DNA of 64,000 nucleotides, taken from assembly GCF_003952365.1 (NCBI RefSeq), contig NZ_CP034443.1, positions 2,101,001 through 2,165,000 of the forward strand. The letters run 5' to 3'. This stretch comes from Mesorhizobium sp. M9A.F.Ca.ET.002.03.1.2 (GTDB lineage Bacteria; Pseudomonadota; Alphaproteobacteria; Rhizobiales; Rhizobiaceae). The notes beneath the pieces are model-generated. The model worked only from the letters and a program-made list of their open reading frames with translations, searched no databases and was not told the origin of the DNA. A program made the position numbers and the translations under genes. Positions 44,005 through 52,530 of the stretch are shown here, piece by piece (position 1 is the stretch's first letter; each line of letters begins with the position of its first letter).

Positions 44005-46295
44005 ACTTTCAGCCCCGCTGCCGCGTCGCGTTCGGCCAGCCGATAGATCTGGTCGCGGCCCGGCAGATAAGGGTCCGGCCATTTGACGCCGCGGTCCCCG
44101 AGCGTGACGGCTGCATGCAGCGTCCAGTAGGGATCGGTGAGATGCGGCCTTGCCATGGCGACGAGGTCGGCGCGGCCGGCCATCAGGATCGAATTGACGT
44201 GGTCCGGCTCGTAGATGTTGCCGACCGCCATGGTCGCCATGCCGACCTCGTTGCGGATGCGGTCGGAAAACGGCGTCTGGAACATGCGGCCATACACCGG
44301 CCTTGCCTCGGCCGAAGTCTGGCCGGCCGACACATCGCAAATGTCGACGCCGGCCTCATGTAAGAGCCGCGCGATCTCGACCGCGTCGGCTGGCGTCACG
44401 CCTTCGATGCCGACCCAGTCATTGGCGGAAATGCGCATCGAAACAGGCTTCTCCGCCGGCCAGGTAGCGCGCATCGCATGGAAGATTTCCAAGGGATAAC
44501 GCATGCGGTTTTCGAGCGAGCCGCCATAGGCGTCCGTGCGCCGGTTGGTGATCGGCGTGATGAAGGAGGACAGGAGATAGCCATGCGCGGCGTGGATCTC
44601 GAGCATGTCGAAGCCGCAACGATCAGCCATCTCGGCCGAGGCGACGAACTGGTCGCGCACCAGATCCATGTCGGCGCGGTCCATCGCCTTCGGTACCTGG
44701 TTCTCAGGCGACCATGCCACCGCCGACGCCGCCATCACAGGCCAGTTGCCTGCTGCCAGCGGCACGTCATTCCCTTGCCAGCCGAGCCGGGTCGAGCCCT
44801 TGGCGCCCGAATGGCCGATCTGGGCGCAAATCTTCGCCTCGGTCTCGGTATGGACGAAATCGACCAGCCGTTTCCAGGCCACCTCGTGTTCGGGCGCGTA
44901 GAAGCCGGGGCAGCCTGGCGTGATGCGGCCTTCCGGGCTGACGCAAGTCATCTCGATGTAGATGAGGCCGGCGCCGCCCTTGGCCCGTTCGGCATAATGG
45001 GCGAAATGCCAGTCTGTCGGGCAGCCGTCGACGGCCTTGTACTGCGCCATCGGCGAGACGACGATGCGGTTCTGCAGCGCCATGTCGCGCAGCCGGAACG
45101 GCGCGAACATCGGCGCGCGATGCAGGCTGTTGCTGCCGGCGCCGGCCTGGCGCTGGAACCACTCTTCGGCGCCGGCCAGCCACTCGGCGTCGCGCAGACG
45201 CAGATTCTCGTGGCTGATGCGTTGCGAACGTGTCAGCAGCGAATAGTTGAACTGGACCGGGTCGAGGCCGAGATAGCGCTCGACCTCCTCGAACCATTCG
45301 AGCGAATTGCGCGCCGCCGATTGCAGTTTCAGCACTTCAGTGCGGCGGGCGTCTTCATATTTGCGGAAGGCGGCCTCGAGGTCCGGTTCTGACTCGACAT
45401 AGTCGGCCAATGCCACCGCACTTTCCAGCGCCAGCTTGGTGCCGGAGCCGATCGAGAAATGCGCGCTCGCCGCCGCGTCGCCCATCAGCGCCAGATTCTT
45501 GTAGGACCAGCGCTCGCACAGCACGCGCGGGAAATTGATCCAGGCCGAACCGCGGATATGGTTGGCGTTGGTCATCAGCGCGTGGCCGCCGAGGTGCTTG
45601 GCGAAGATCCGTTCGCACACCGCGATCGATTCCTGCTGCGACATCGCGCCGAAGCCGAAGCGCTCCCATGTCTGTTCGCTGCATTCGACGATGAACGTCG
45701 CGGTATCCTTGTCGAACTGGTAGGCATGCGCCCACACCCAGCCATGCTCCGTCTTCTCGAAGATGAAGGTGAAGGCATCGTCGAACTTTTGGCTGGTGCC
45801 GAGCCAGACGAACTTGCATTTGCGGGTGTCGATATCGGGCTTGAACACGTCGACGAAGGCGCCCCGTGCCTTCGAGTTCAGACCGTCGGCGGCGACCACC
45901 AGATCGTGGCACTCCATATAGGGTTTGGGATCGTCAATATCGGTTTCGAAGACCAGCTTGACGCCAAGCTCACGCGCCCGCCGCTGCAACAGGATGAGCA
46001 GCCGCTTGCGGCCGATGCCACAAAAGCCGTGGCCGGTCGAGACCGTGCGCACGCCGTCATGGATGACGGCGATGTCGTCCCAATAGGCGAAATGCTTCCT
46101 GATCCAGACCGCGCTGACCGGGTCATTCCCTGCCAGATTGTCGAGCGTCTCGGCCGACAGCACGACGCCCCAGCCGAATGTGTCGTCGGCGCGGTTGCGC
46201 TCGAACACCGTCACCTCGTGGGCGGCGTCCCTGAGCTTCATCGAAATGGCAAAGTAGAGGCCGGCTGGTCCACCGCCGAGAACCGCAACCTTCAT
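44001..46295 (-). CDS. Fused flavin hydroxylase/Old Yellow Enzyme: 2-aminobenzoyl-CoA monooxygenase/reductase or salicylyl-CoA 5-hydroxylase type
   Basis: This 764-residue protein is a fusion of two flavoproteins. Residues 1-385 are a salicylate-hydroxylase-like FAD monooxygenase ([10 protein letters not shown] at 7-16, FAD motif [19 protein letters not shown] at 269-287). Residues 395-764 are an Old Yellow Enzyme-like NADH:flavin oxidoreductase ([20 protein letters not shown], then [23 protein letters not shown] text near 570). The same fusion in Azoarcus evansii hydroxylates and then reduces 2-aminobenzoyl-CoA, and salicylyl-CoA 5-hydroxylases share it. ATG follows GAGGAG. It is the first gene of the operon. 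Substrate cannot be decided between anthraniloyl-CoA and salicylyl-CoA. Confidence 0.9.
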   Translation of the reverse strand: MKVAVLGGGPAGLYFAISMKLRDAAHEVTVFERNRADDTFGWGVVLSAETLDNLAGNDPVSAVWIRKHFAYWDDIAVIHDGVRTVSTGHGFCGIGRKRLLILLQRRARELGVKLVFETDIDDPKPYMECHDLVVAADGLNSKARGAFVDVFKPDIDTRKCKFVWLGTSQKFDDAFTFIFEKTEHGWVWAHAYQFDKDTATFIVECSEQTWERFGFGAMSQQESIAVCERIFAKHLGGHALMTNANHIRGSAWINFPRVLCERWSYKNLALMGDAAASAHFSIGSGTKLALESAVALADYVESEPDLEAAFRKYEDARRTEVLKLQSAARNSLEWFEEVERYLGLDPVQFNYSLLTRSQRISHENLRLRDAEWLAGAEEWFQRQAGAGSNSLHRAPMFAPFRLRDMALQNRIVVSPMAQYKAVDGCPTDWHFAHYAERAKGGAGLIYIEMTCVSPEGRITPGCPGFYAPEHEVAWKRLVDFVHTETEAKICAQIGHSGAKGSTRLGWQGNDVPLAAGNWPVMAASAVAWSPENQVPKAMDRADMDLVRDQFVASAEMADRCGFDMLEIHAAHGYLLSSFITPITNRRTDAYGGSLENRMRYPLEIFHAMRATWPAEKPVSMRISANDWVGIEGVTPADAVEIARLLHEAGVDICDVSAGQTSAEARPVYGRMFQTPFSDRIRNEVGMATMAVGNIYEPDHVNSILMAGRADLVAMARPHLTDPYWTLHAAVTLGDRGVKWPDPYLPGRDQIYRLAERDAAAGLKV

Positions 46296-46350
46296 GCGTG
46301 CGATCTCCTCTTCGCTTTCTGTCCGTAGTATTGCGCCTGAGGTAAATTAT

Positions 46351-46362
46351 TTCAAGCTTGAA
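46351..46362. promoter_or_regulatory. Candidate MarR operator before the aryl-CoA operon
   Basis: TTCAAGCTTGAA is a perfect 12-bp palindrome, flanked by ATTAT on the left and ATAAT on the right in an AT-rich stretch (46342-46375). It lies 56 bases before the first gene of the operon that encodes a MarR regulator. Short AT-rich dyads of this kind are typical MarR sites. Binding is inferred. Confidence 0.55.
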
Positions 46363-46439
46363 GTTTCATAATTGAAGCGATTTGCCTCGGATGCCTGTGG
46401 CGTGCCTGCGGTCAGACCCGCAAGCACGCGTTTGCCGGA

Positions 46440-47039
46440 TCATTTTTCCGGGGTCTTCGGGCTCCACAGCACCGTCTCCGCGTCCTTTTCATAGGCCATG
46501 CCGTTGGGATAGCTGATCGCTTCCAGCTGCAGACCCCACGGCGCCTGGAAATAGAGGATGGTCTGGCCGGCGGCCGGCCCTTCGGTGACCGGCAGCGGAC
46601 CCATTCGCGTTTTGACGCCCTTTTCGTCGAGATAGGCTTTTGCGGCGGCGATGTCGTCGACATAGAACGCGATGTGGAATCCGCCGATGTCGCTGTTGCG
46701 GGCCCGCAGGTCCCTCTGGTCGGGCGCGGTATATTTGAACAGCTCGATATTCGACCCATGGCCGCAGCGGACCAGGGTGATTTCCTCGATCACCGCCTTG
46801 GGGTCGACGCCCAGCAGATCCTGCATGAACGTGCCTTTGTCGTCGGCGAACGGGCCGAAGGATATCGCCTTCTTGCAGCCCACGACCTCGGTGAAGAAGT
46901 CGACGGCCTGCTTCATGTCGGGCACCGTAACCCCGGTGTGATCGTGCCCGCGCATGCCGGGAATGGAGCCGGCGGAAGCGGTGCCGATGCTGGCCAGGAC
47001 GGCGGCTGCAAGCGTTGCGTTTCGGAGTGCATTGTTCAT
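46440..47039 (-). CDS. Secreted VOC (glyoxalase-fold) protein
   Basis: This 199-residue protein has a Sec signal peptide (MNNALRNATLAAAVLASIGTASA, cleavage before GS) followed by one or two vicinal-oxygen-chelate modules: HDHTGVTVPDMKQAVDFFTEVVGCKK and DIGGFHIAFYVDDIAAAKAYLDEKG. Most family members are cytoplasmic, so periplasmic location is unusual. Start 47039 has GAGAGG 9 bases upstream; an ATG 9 bases earlier directly abuts that site and is less likely. It lies downstream of the second ABC importer, in the same direction. It might protect against or process a secreted electrophile or aromatic compound. Confidence 0.78.
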   Translation of the reverse strand: MNNALRNATLAAAVLASIGTASAGSIPGMRGHDHTGVTVPDMKQAVDFFTEVVGCKKAISFGPFADDKGTFMQDLLGVDPKAVIEEITLVRCGHGSNIELFKYTAPDQRDLRARNSDIGGFHIAFYVDDIAAAKAYLDEKGVKTRMGPLPVTEGPAAGQTILYFQAPWGLQLEAISYPNGMAYEKDAETVLWSPKTPEK

Positions 47040-47139
47040 CTCGGTCATCCTCTCGCGGGACATGGGTGACTTGCCGGGGCGCACGCCCGAGGCCCGCTCT
47101 TCGGCGTGCGAATGAGATAGACGATCGCTGCGGCCGCTT

Positions 47140-47970
47140 TCATGTCGGCACCTTCGCCGCGGGCAGCAGCCAGTCGGCATCGATCTCGGGCAGCGGAATG
47201 GCGGCGAGGAGATCGCGCGTGTAGGCCTGTTGCGGGTTGTCGAACAAGGCGTCGGTGGCGCTGGCTTCGACGATCGCGCCTTCGCGCATGACGATCACCT
47301 GCCGGCAGAGCCGCCGGATCACCGACAGGTCGTGGCTGATGAAGGCGACGGTCAGGCCCATTTCGGCGGCCAGCCTTTCCAGCAGCGTCAGGATCTGCGC
47401 CTGGGTCGACACGTCGAGGCCGGAGACGATCTCGTCGGCCAGCACGAATTTCGGCGACAGCGCCAAGGCGCGGGCAATGCCGACGCGCTGGCGCTGGCCG
47501 CCCGACAACTCGTGGCGATAGCGGCTGGCGAAGCTTTGCGGCAGGCCGACGCGCTGCAAAGCCTCGGCGACACGCGCCTTCAGATTGTCGCCAAACCCGT
47601 TTTGCCTGAGCGGGGCGGCGATGATGCTGAAAATCGTGCGGCGCGGATTGAGCGACGACATCGGATCCTGGAAGATCATCTGCAGGTTGCGGCGCAGCGG
47701 CCGAAGTTCCGCCTCCGGCAGATGCGTGATGTCGCGGCCGTCGAAAATGATGCTGCCGGCGCTGGGTTCCAGCAGCCGCACCAAGGCGCGGCCGAGCGTC
47801 GATTTGCCCGATCCGGATTCGCCGACGATGCCGGTCACCGATCCCTTTGGCAGGTCGAAATCCAGCCCTTTCAGGATCTCGGCCATCGGCGCCCGGCCGA
47901 TCAGTGGCTTGCGCGTCATGTCGGGCAGCGCGACCTTCAGCCCGCGCACGGAAATGAGCGGCTCAGCCAT
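47140..47970 (-). CDS. ABC transporter ATP-binding protein, DppF-like (second importer)
   Basis: This 276-residue ATPase has Walker [10 protein letters not shown], the signature LSGGQRQR and Walker B FVLADEIVSGLDVS, where the usual aspartate-glutamate-proline is D-E-I. It is the last ATPase of a five-gene peptide-type importer in the order binding protein, permease, permease, ATPase, ATPase. It overlaps the DppD-like gene by 8 bases. The second importer differs from the one at 27.4 kb, so both are likely to carry different substrates. Confidence 0.9.
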   Translation of the reverse strand: MAEPLISVRGLKVALPDMTRKPLIGRAPMAEILKGLDFDLPKGSVTGIVGESGSGKSTLGRALVRLLEPSAGSIIFDGRDITHLPEAELRPLRRNLQMIFQDPMSSLNPRRTIFSIIAAPLRQNGFGDNLKARVAEALQRVGLPQSFASRYRHELSGGQRQRVGIARALALSPKFVLADEIVSGLDVSTQAQILTLLERLAAEMGLTVAFISHDLSVIRRLCRQVIVMREGAIVEASATDALFDNPQQAYTRDLLAAIPLPEIDADWLLPAAKVPT

Positions 47971-48850
47971 GCGGCCGCCTCCATGCCTGGTCGGCGGCGG
48001 CGATCTCCGCCGCCAGTCCGGCCAGCACCTTTTCGTCCACCGGCTTCAGCGAGGCGAACGGATCGGTGTAGCGCGGCGTGGCCGCCATCAGCGCTTGTGT
48101 GTAGGGGTGCCGCGGCGCGGCAAACAGTGCCGTCGTCTCGGCCTCCTCCACCACCTTGCCGGCGTAGAGCACGGACACTTTCTGGCTGATCTTGGCGACG
48201 ACGCCGAGATCGTGGGTGACGAACAGGATCGCCGTGCCGTGTTCGCGCTGCAATTGCGCGATCAGCCGCAGGATCTGCTTCTGTACGGTCACGTCGAGCG
48301 CCGTGGTCGGCTCGTCGGCGACGATCAGCCTTGGCTCGGCGGCGAAAGCGGCGGCGATCAGCACGCGCTGGCGCATGCCGCCGGAAAGCTCGTGCGGATA
48401 GCTTTTGGTGACACGGTCCGGATCGCGGATCTGCACCTCGTCCAGCAATTGGCGGATACGGGCGTCGGCTCGCTGTCCGCTCCAGCCGAGGATGCGCACC
48501 AGCCGGTCAGTCATCTGCGGGCCGATGCGGCGCGACGGGTTGAGCGCGGTCAGCGGGTCCTGCGGGATCAGCGCGGTGCGGGCGCCGATCAGCGTCCGCC
48601 TTGCCTTTGGCTGAAGCCGGCCGAGATCCTCGCCCTCGAGCAGCATGTCGCCTTCGACGATGCGCACGCTGGGCGGCAGCACGCCGAGCATCGCCTTGCC
48701 GATCATCGTCTTGCCTGCGCCGCTCTCGCCGACCAGCGCGCGCACCTCACCTGGTTGAACGGAGAGCGACACCGAGCGCAGCACGCGCGCGCCATTCGGC
48801 AGCACGGCGCTCAAGGAGCGGATGTCGAGGCAGGATCTCGCCGCACTCAT
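47963..48850 (-). CDS. ABC transporter ATP-binding protein, DppD-like (second importer)
   Basis: This 295-residue ATPase has Walker A GESGAGKT near residue 42, the signature LSGGMRQR and Walker [41 protein letters not shown] is the Q-loop region. The start ATG 48850 overlaps the upstream permease stop by 4 bases. The frame remains open well beyond the start, through the permease gene in another frame, so the true start was fixed by the family N-terminus and the overlap. Confidence 0.9.
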   Translation of the reverse strand: MSAARSCLDIRSLSAVLPNGARVLRSVSLSVQPGEVRALVGESGAGKTMIGKAMLGVLPPSVRIVEGDMLLEGEDLGRLQPKARRTLIGARTALIPQDPLTALNPSRRIGPQMTDRLVRILGWSGQRADARIRQLLDEVQIRDPDRVTKSYPHELSGGMRQRVLIAAAFAAEPRLIVADEPTTALDVTVQKQILRLIAQLQREHGTAILFVTHDLGVVAKISQKVSVLYAGKVVEEAETTALFAAPRHPYTQALMAATPRYTDPFASLKPVDEKVLAGLAAEIAAADQAWRRPHG

Positions 48851-49695
48851 CGCAGCACCGGATCGAAACGGGCCTTCAGGCCCTCGCCGAACTGGCTGAA
48901 CGACAGCACCGTCAGGATCAGCGTGACCAGCGGAAACACCAGCACCCACCAGGCCTGATGGATCGACAGGCGGCCCTCGGCGATGATGCCGCCCCAGGTC
49001 GGATCGTCGGTCGAGATCGACAGATTGACGAAGGACAGGATCGCCTCGACGATGACGGCGATGCCCATTTCCAGTGACAAGAGGGCCACGATCGACGGCA
49101 CCACATTGGGCAGCACCTCGCGCAGCATGATGCCGAGGCGGCCATAGCCGGCGATGCGGGCGTTCTCGACATAGTCCATGCGCGCCTGGCCCATGGTCTC
49201 GGCGCGGATCACTCGGCAGAAGCGCGTCCAGTCGATGACCGCGATGGCGATGATGACCGAGCTCAAGCCCGTGCCGAGCACGGCGACCAGCAGGATGGCG
49301 AACAGCACCGGCGGAAACGCCATCCAGACATCGACGATGCGCGAGATGATGCGGTCGGCCCAGCCGCCGAAATAGCCCGCGATCAGCCCGAGCGTCGAGC
49401 CGACCAGGCAAGCGGCCAAGGCCGCCGCGAAGGCGACGATGAAGGCGATGCGGGCGCCAAAGATGAGCCGCGACAGGAGATCGCGGCCGAGGCTGTCGGT
49501 GCCGAGCCAGTAGCCCGGCTCGGCACCGCTCATCCAGAACGGCGGCAGGCGTTCGAACATCAGATCCTGCGCCAGCGGATCCTGTGGCGCCACCAGCGGC
49601 GCGAAGAGCGCGGCAAGCAAAGCCAGCAGCAGCCAGCCGCCGGCCAGCCACAGCCTTGCGCCCGAGCCATGTCTTGAGATGCGGCCGTCATCCAT
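48847..49695 (-). CDS. ABC transporter permease, DppC-like (second importer)
   Basis: This 282-residue permease has an N-terminal helix (LWLAGGWLLLALLAALFAPLVAP), the GTDSLGRDLLSRLIFGARIAFIVAFAAAL segment, and the EAA loop in YVENARIAGYGRLGIMLREVLPNVVP. The rest matches DppC proteins. It overlaps the DppB-like gene by 8 bases. Its DDPTWGGIIAEGR text near the end is standard for the family. Confidence 0.9.
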   Translation of the reverse strand: MDDGRISRHGSGARLWLAGGWLLLALLAALFAPLVAPQDPLAQDLMFERLPPFWMSGAEPGYWLGTDSLGRDLLSRLIFGARIAFIVAFAAALAACLVGSTLGLIAGYFGGWADRIISRIVDVWMAFPPVLFAILLVAVLGTGLSSVIIAIAVIDWTRFCRVIRAETMGQARMDYVENARIAGYGRLGIMLREVLPNVVPSIVALLSLEMGIAVIVEAILSFVNLSISTDDPTWGGIIAEGRLSIHQAWWVLVFPLVTLILTVLSFSQFGEGLKARFDPVLR

Positions 49696-50695
49696 AGCGC
49701 AGCCTCGGATTGAGCAGCGCGTACATCATGTCGACGGCAAGGTTGATCAGCACGAACAGCAGCGCGAAGACCAGCACGATGCCCTGGATCAGCGGCAGGT
49801 CGCGGTTGATGACGGCGTCGATCGCCATGTTGCCGAGACCTTCATAAGAAAACAGCCGCTCGACGATGACCGTGCCGCCGATCAGGAAGGTGAACTGTAC
49901 GCCGACCAGGGTCAGCGTCGGCAACGCGGCATTCTTCAGCGCTTCACGCAGGATGACCTGCGTTTCCGAAAAGCCCTTCACCCGCGCCAGCACGGCGTAA
50001 TCGAGATCGAGCACCTCCTTCAGCGACTGTTTCAGCAGCTGCGAGATGATCGCTGCGAGCGGCAGCGCGAGCGCAATCGCTGGCATCAGCATGTGCGCCA
50101 GAAGATCCCTGGTCAGGTCGAAGCGCAGCCGCACCAGGCTCTCGAACAGGTAGAACTGGGTGACGAAGGGCAGGTCGAGCTGCGGCGACACCCGGCCGGA
50201 AATGTCGAAAACCGGCACCAGCACCCCAAACAACAGGATCAGCACCAGGCCCCACAGGAAATCGGGAATGGAAAGCGCCGCGCCGCTGGCGATGTCGATG
50301 CCGGCCTCGACCGCAGTGCCGCGTTCGCGCGCGCCGAGGATCGCCGACGTGCCGCCGATCGCCAGCGCCATCAGCAGGGCTGTGATGGCGAGTTCCAGTG
50401 TCGCCGGCAGCCGGTTGAAGACCAGCGCCAGCACGTCTTGCCTGAGCGAGATCGAGGTGCCGAAATCGCCTTTGATGACGCCGGACAGCCAGATGAAGAA
50501 CTGCTCGACGATGGTCTTGTCGAGCCCATAGAGCGCACGCAGCCGGGCGATGTCGGCATCGGTGGCGCCGGGCGGCAGCATCATCGCGATCGGATCGCCT
50601 GGCGCGACGCGGATGACGACGAAGACGACGACGGCGACGCCGAACAGCGTGATCGCCATCGTCAGCAGGCGGATAAGAAATCTTTGCAGCAGCAT
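49688..50695 (-). CDS. ABC transporter permease, DppB-like (second importer)
   Basis: This 335-residue permease starts with FLIRLLTMAITLFGVAVVVFVVIRVAPGDP, the family's first helix. The EAA loop is in YAVLARVKGFSETQVILREALKNAALPTL. It is separated from the binding-protein gene by a repeat-filled gap of 194 bases, so the permeases may be less expressed than the binding protein or have their own promoter. It is coupled by overlap to the DppC-like gene. Confidence 0.9.
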   Translation of the reverse strand: MLLQRFLIRLLTMAITLFGVAVVVFVVIRVAPGDPIAMMLPPGATDADIARLRALYGLDKTIVEQFFIWLSGVIKGDFGTSISLRQDVLALVFNRLPATLELAITALLMALAIGGTSAILGARERGTAVEAGIDIASGAALSIPDFLWGLVLILLFGVLVPVFDISGRVSPQLDLPFVTQFYLFESLVRLRFDLTRDLLAHMLMPAIALALPLAAIISQLLKQSLKEVLDLDYAVLARVKGFSETQVILREALKNAALPTLTLVGVQFTFLIGGTVIVERLFSYEGLGNMAIDAVINRDLPLIQGIVLVFALLFVLINLAVDMMYALLNPRLRYG

Positions 50696-50726
50696 TCTGG
50701 CGTCGGCCTAGAGCGTTTCTAACGAA

Positions 50727-50854
50727 CAGGCCCCCTCATCCGGCCGCTTCGCGGCCACCTTCTCCCCAAGGGGAGAAGAGGGTCGCAGGCGGCTGAGCCA
50801 GCCTCTTCTCCCCAGCGGGGAGAAGTTGGCCCGAAGGCCGGATGAGGGGGCCTG
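50727..50854. repeat. Inverted-repeat intergenic element
   Basis: CAGGCCCCCTCATCCGGCC at 50727-50745 is matched exactly in reverse by 50836-50854 (19-bp arms). The interior repeats two further hairpins, CTTCTCCCCAAGGGGAGAAG and CTTCTCCCCAGCGGGGAGAAG-type stems. It lies between the second importer's binding-protein and permease genes. A TAGAGCGT motif at 50709-50716 just outside recalls the end of the 50-bp palindrome at 11993. Confidence 0.8.
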
Positions 50855-50889
50855 CGCAAGCGGAGAAGGCGCACCTCTTCGCGCCAATA

Positions 50890-52416
50890 TCAGGCCGGGG
50901 TCATCAGCGCCGGCAGCAGCGCGCCGGACACATGCTGCACGACATTGACGCCCTTGGCATGCACGATCGGCTGCGCATACTGGATCAGCGGCAGCACATA
51001 GGCCTGCTCGGCGATATATTTGTCGACGGCCTTCCAGCCGGCGATGCGTTTGGCCTCGTCCTTCTCGCCCCAAAGCGGGTTGATCATGTCGATCAGATCC
51101 TGGCTGTCCCACACCGAGTGCGGGCTCGGGCCATACGTGGCAAAGCCGGTCGAGGTGGTCGGATCGCCGATGGCGTTGCCCCAATTGTAGAAGGCCGCCG
51201 GCGCCAGCTTGTCGGCGGCGCGCAATTCGTAGTGCTTGGCGATCTCGTAGACCTCGATCGTCGCCTCGATGCCGACCTTTCGCCACATGCCGACAATCGC
51301 CTGGACCATCTCGTAATCCTTGGGCTTGAAGCCCTTGGTCGTCTGTATGGTGAACTTGACCGGTTTTTCCGGCGAATAGCCGGACGCGGCCAGCAATTCC
51401 TTGGCTTTTTCCGGATTGTGTTCGACCTTGATCGACGCATCGTAGGCCGCGTATTCCGGCGTCTCAAGTGTGTCGATCGGCAGGCCGTAGCCGCGCAGCA
51501 GCCGGTCGACCAAGAGCTTCTTGTCGACTGCCATCACTGCTGCCTGGCGGACGTTCTTGTCCAGCATCGCGTCGATGTCGTTGAAGAAGACCATGCCGAT
51601 GTCGGAAACATTCTTGAGCGAGCCGGCAAGCCCGTCCTTGGCGATCAGGCGGTCATATTCCTCATAAGGAATTTCGAGCGTGACCTGCGACGAACCGGAC
51701 TCGATTTCGGCGACGCGGCTCGCCGCGTCGGTGACGAACTTGATCGTCACATTCTCGAAGGCCGGCTTGCCGCCCCAGTAGTTCGGGTTGGCCTTGAGCC
51801 GCAGGAACGCGTTGCGCTCGAACTTGTCGACCATATAGGGGCCGGTGCCGATCGGCGCCTTCTCGAAACCTTCGGCCCCGACCTTCTCGTAATAGGCCTT
51901 CGGCATGATGTAGCCGGTCAGGAACGACATCCACTTGAAATAGACCGGGTCAAACTGCACGACATCGCCTGATATCTTGTTGCCGTCGATCTTGAAGTTG
52001 TTGACGTTCTTCCAGACGAACTGGATCGGGTTGCCGGTCTTTTCGTCGCCCGCCCGCTGCAGCGACCAGACCACGTCCTCGGCGGTGAACGGCGAGCCGT
52101 CGTGCCAGGTGACGCCGTCGCGCACCGTCATCATGATCTTGGTGCGGTCGTCGTTCCAGCCCCATTCGGTCAGCAGGCCCGGCGCGAAGGACAGGTCCGG
52201 CTTCTGCGGAATGAACTGGTCGAACACCGACTGGTAGAGGCCCTGGATGGTCGGGTTGACCGCCGAAGGCCCGGTGGTCGGGTCCCAGGACGGCAGGTTG
52301 ACGTTGTAGGCGATGGTCAGTTCGCCGGCCGCCTTGGCCGTTTGCGGCAGGCCGATGACGGTGGCGCCAAGCGCCGCTGCGCCATATCCGAGCAATTCGC
52401 GTCTGTTGATTGTCAT
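50890..52416 (-). CDS. ABC transporter substrate-binding protein, peptide/dipeptide type (second importer)
   Basis: This 508-residue family 5 binding protein has a Tat-like signal with twin arginines (NRRELLGYGAAALGATVIG, cleavage near TAKAA). Mature text LTIAYNVNLPSWDPTTGPSAVNPTIQGLYQSVFDQ and LLTEWGWNDDRTKIMMTVRDGVTWHDGSPFTAEDVVWSLQRA is standard. A GGGG-rich ribosome site lies 8 bases before the ATG. A Tat signal suggests folding before export. It is first in its operon. Ligand may be an aromatic or peptide-like compound linked to the neighbouring flavoenzymes; this is only inferred. Confidence 0.9.
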   Translation of the reverse strand: MTINRRELLGYGAAALGATVIGLPQTAKAAGELTIAYNVNLPSWDPTTGPSAVNPTIQGLYQSVFDQFIPQKPDLSFAPGLLTEWGWNDDRTKIMMTVRDGVTWHDGSPFTAEDVVWSLQRAGDEKTGNPIQFVWKNVNNFKIDGNKISGDVVQFDPVYFKWMSFLTGYIMPKAYYEKVGAEGFEKAPIGTGPYMVDKFERNAFLRLKANPNYWGGKPAFENVTIKFVTDAASRVAEIESGSSQVTLEIPYEEYDRLIAKDGLAGSLKNVSDIGMVFFNDIDAMLDKNVRQAAVMAVDKKLLVDRLLRGYGLPIDTLETPEYAAYDASIKVEHNPEKAKELLAASGYSPEKPVKFTIQTTKGFKPKDYEMVQAIVGMWRKVGIEATIEVYEIAKHYELRAADKLAPAAFYNWGNAIGDPTTSTGFATYGPSPHSVWDSQDLIDMINPLWGEKDEAKRIAGWKAVDKYIAEQAYVLPLIQYAQPIVHAKGVNVVQHVSGALLPALMTPA

Positions 52417-52530
52417 GGTCGTTCCCCTGTTGGTTGTATTTTCTTTGCGCGGCGTCTGTCTAATCAGTGGGTTCAGGCTCCTTGGGCAACCGCGCCTCGC
52501 TCGTCCTTCACCCTAGAAGAAGTCCTGGCT

